A stretch of 15,611 bases of DNA from Pseudomonadota bacterium (GTDB lineage Bacteria; Pseudomonadota; Alphaproteobacteria; Caulobacterales; Aquidulcibacteraceae): contig JAEYPY010000029.1 in the NCBI GenBank assembly GCA_023410295.1, positions 1-15,611 on the forward strand, given 5' to 3'. The notes under the pieces are model-generated. The model saw only the letters and a program-made list of their open reading frames with translations. It searched no databases and was not told where the DNA came from. The position numbers and the translations under genes are program-made. Positions 14,422-15,611 of this stretch are shown in pieces (positions within the stretch are counted from its first letter, which is position 1; each line of letters starts with the position of its first letter).

Positions 14422-14901
14422 CTATTTCGCGCCCATCGCCTTAACCATTTTCAAGACATCTTCCACATGTCCTGGCACGCGCACCTTGCGCCAGACGTGG
14501 TGGATTCGGCCTTTCTCATCGATGAGGAAGGTGGCGCGCTCGATGCCCATGAACTTGCGCCCGTAGAGGCTCTTCTCGACCCAGACGCCATAGGCTTCAC
14601 AGACTAGGCCGTCCTCATCGGAGGCCAGAAGCACAGTGAGCCCATGTTTGGCCGCGAACTTGTCATGCTTGGCGACGCTATCGCGCGATATGCCGATGAC
14701 GACGGTGTTCGCACGTGCGAAGGCCTTCGCGTTTTCAGTGAAGCTTAGGGCTTCTTGGGTACAACCGGGCGTGTCGTCTTTCGGATAGAAATAGACGACC
14801 ACACGCTTGCCCTTGAGGCTGGCCAAGCTGACGGAGCCTCCCCCGGCCGTCGGCAGCTCGAACGGGGGTGCGGGGTCGCCAGGTTTGAGCACTTTCGCCA
14901 C
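14422..14901 (-). CDS. bcp: Thioredoxin-dependent thiol peroxidase (Bcp/PrxQ peroxiredoxin)
   Basis: Reduces hydrogen and lipid peroxides with electrons from thioredoxin, in the cytoplasm. 159 residues, the usual size. Thioredoxin-fold motifs are LKPGDPAPPFELP (5-17), VVVYFYPKDDTPGCTQEA (34-51) with peroxidatic Cys47, and RATFLIDEKGRI (122-133). The resolving cysteine that many Bcp proteins carry five residues later (position 52) is Leu here. The only other cysteine is Cys101 (GLVCEAYG), so it is either a 1-Cys type or uses Cys101. The start is GTG (14901), supported by GGAGG (plus positions 14908-14912) 6 nt upstream. It reads divergently from the AsmA-like gene and towards the M23 operon. 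Confidence 0.95.
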   Translation of the reverse strand: MAKVLKPGDPAPPFELPTAGGGSVSLASLKGKRVVVYFYPKDDTPGCTQEALSFTENAKAFARANTVVIGISRDSVAKHDKFAAKHGLTVLLASDEDGLVCEAYGVWVEKSLYGRKFMGIERATFLIDEKGRIHHVWRKVRVPGHVEDVLKMVKAMGAK

Positions 14902-15030
14902 GACAGGCCTCCGGGGCTTACGCCTCGCCGCCGCGCGTCAGCCTTTGCGCTGCGCCGGGACTGGGCGTTTGCTTTGCTTTGAATCAGCCGTCCGCGCTAG
15001 AGATTACCGCGGGGCGGCGGAGATGTGCGG
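14902..15030. promoter_or_regulatory. Divergent gap between bcp and the AsmA-like gene
   Basis: These 129 nt contain the ribosome binding sites of both outward-facing genes: GGAGG for bcp on the minus strand, and GGAG at 15019-15022 for the AsmA-like gene. A TTGCTTTGCTTTGAATCA-type AT-rich patch at 14970-14986 is the likeliest promoter area. No operator was recognised. Confidence 0.35.
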
Positions 15031-15611
15031 ATGATACGCCGCTCGACGCTCATTGCGCTCGAGATTCTGTTGGGCCTGGTCGCCGCTCTGGTGATCGGGC
15101 TCGGCGTGGCGTGGTGGCGCTTGAGCCAAGGGCCGATCGAACTCAACGCCATCCGTGAACACGTCCAGGCTGAACTGAGCGCCGCGCGCGCCGGGCGGCC
15201 GGTCTCCATCCAAGGCGTCGAACTGGCGTGGAGCCGCGAAGGCAATGCGCTGGAGTTGCGCGCTGTCGGCATCGCGGTTGAGGACGGGCGCGGCCATGTG
15301 CTGTCGCGGCTCGACCGTGCGCGGATAGAACTCAACGTGCTGCCGCTGGCGATTGGGCGCATCTCGCTGCAACGGGCGGAATTTACCGGCGGGGCGGTGA
15401 CGTTCACGCGCAAGCCCAATGGCGCGATGCATATCGCGTTCGGGCCCGAAGGCGCACCCGCGGATATCGTGCTCGACCCGCCGCAGACGCGTGAATCGCT
15501 TGAACAGCGCGTGGCGCGCGTGCTCGACAGCATGGAAGCGGCGTTCCGTCCGGTTGGTCCCGGCGGCAGCTTGCGCGCGATCAGCTTGCGCGGCGCTGCG
15601 CTGACTATGAT
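15031..15611 (+). CDS. AsmA/YhdP-like (DUF3971) inner-membrane protein, N-terminal 193 residues
   Basis: The frame is open to the window end. The N-terminus MIRRSTLIALEILLGLV is followed by hydrophobic residues to about 30, a single signal-anchor helix. After it comes the pattern typical of AsmA-like proteins: a short helix (NAIREHVQAELSAAR), then repeating beta strands (PVSIQGVELAWSREGNALEL; RIELNVLPLAIGRISLQRAEF; GGAVTFTRKPNGAMHIAFG). Family members are long periplasmic beta-groove proteins bridging inner and outer membrane and implicated in phospholipid transport. The start has GGAG 8 nt upstream. Only a short part is visible, so DUF3971/YhdP versus another AsmA subgroup cannot be settled. 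Confidence 0.87.
   Translation, partial: MIRRSTLIALEILLGLVAALVIGLGVAWWRLSQGPIELNAIREHVQAELSAARAGRPVSIQGVELAWSREGNALELRAVGIAVEDGRGHVLSRLDRARIELNVLPLAIGRISLQRAEFTGGAVTFTRKPNGAMHIAFGPEGAPADIVLDPPQTRESLEQRVARVLDSMEAAFRPVGPGGSLRAISLRGAALTM

Noticed and set aside
14440..14447. TTAACCAT, a CtrA/GANTC-era promoter-like octamer
   Set aside because: It lies within the last codons of bcp and lacks the second TTAA half-site, so it is most likely coding coincidence.
15023..15034. Three-codon mini-frame ATG TGC GGA TGA overlapping the AsmA-like start
   Set aside because: It is probably chance: the GGAG ribosome binding site is too close (0 nt) for this ATG and correctly placed for 15031.

Overview
The window is GC-rich, tightly packed alphaproteobacterial chromosome. 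The gene content and order point to the Caulobacterales/Hyphomonadaceae side of the class. The markers are an RNase E with an acidic S1-domain insert, the run rne - amiC - PBP1A - prfB, and a bactofilin overlapping a membrane-anchored M23 endopeptidase. This placement is inferred from family knowledge; no database was searched. There are no tRNA or rRNA genes, insertion sequences, CRISPR arrays or phage genes.

Layout. Positions 1-1905 (-) hold the N-terminal 635 codons of RNase E, cut by the window edge. Its 416-nt upstream gap (1906-2321) is rich in inverted repeats and probably contains a structured rne leader. Next comes a secreted HExxH protein of no named family (2322-3584, -). Divergent from it are the Tat-exported amidase AmiC (3731-4876, +) and the bifunctional penicillin-binding protein PBP1A (5009-7573, +). 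A heptanucleotide-based inverted repeat fills the gap before prfB (7680-8811, +). prfB keeps the programmed +1 frameshift, so its true reading frame must be joined across an internal TGA.

Behind prfB is a more accessory stretch: a DUF4375/DMP19-like protein (8818-9819, +), an NADPH-dependent FMN reductase-like protein (9874-10458, +), a poorly recognisable protein with a C-terminal membrane helix (10455-11306, -) and a Crp/Fnr-family regulator (11576-12328, +). A strong terminator (12398-12422) separates the regulator from the convergent bactofilin gene. Bactofilin (12457-13020) and the M23 endopeptidase (13001-14239) form a minus-strand operon with a 20-nt overlap. A Bcp/PrxQ peroxiredoxin (14422-14901, -, GTG start) and the start of an AsmA/YhdP-like inner-membrane protein (15031 to the edge, +) close the window.

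Common theme: much of the window is envelope growth. PBP1A makes peptidoglycan, AmiC cuts it during division, and bactofilin with the M23 enzyme localises remodelling for shape. The AsmA-like protein probably serves outer-membrane lipid traffic. rne and prfB are RNA-turnover and translation-termination housekeeping genes. The most interesting points are the structured rne leader, the autoregulatory prfB frameshift next to a repeat that leaves no visible ribosome binding site, and the unclassified HExxH protein inside an otherwise conserved cluster. I saw no clear evidence of a new multi-gene system.
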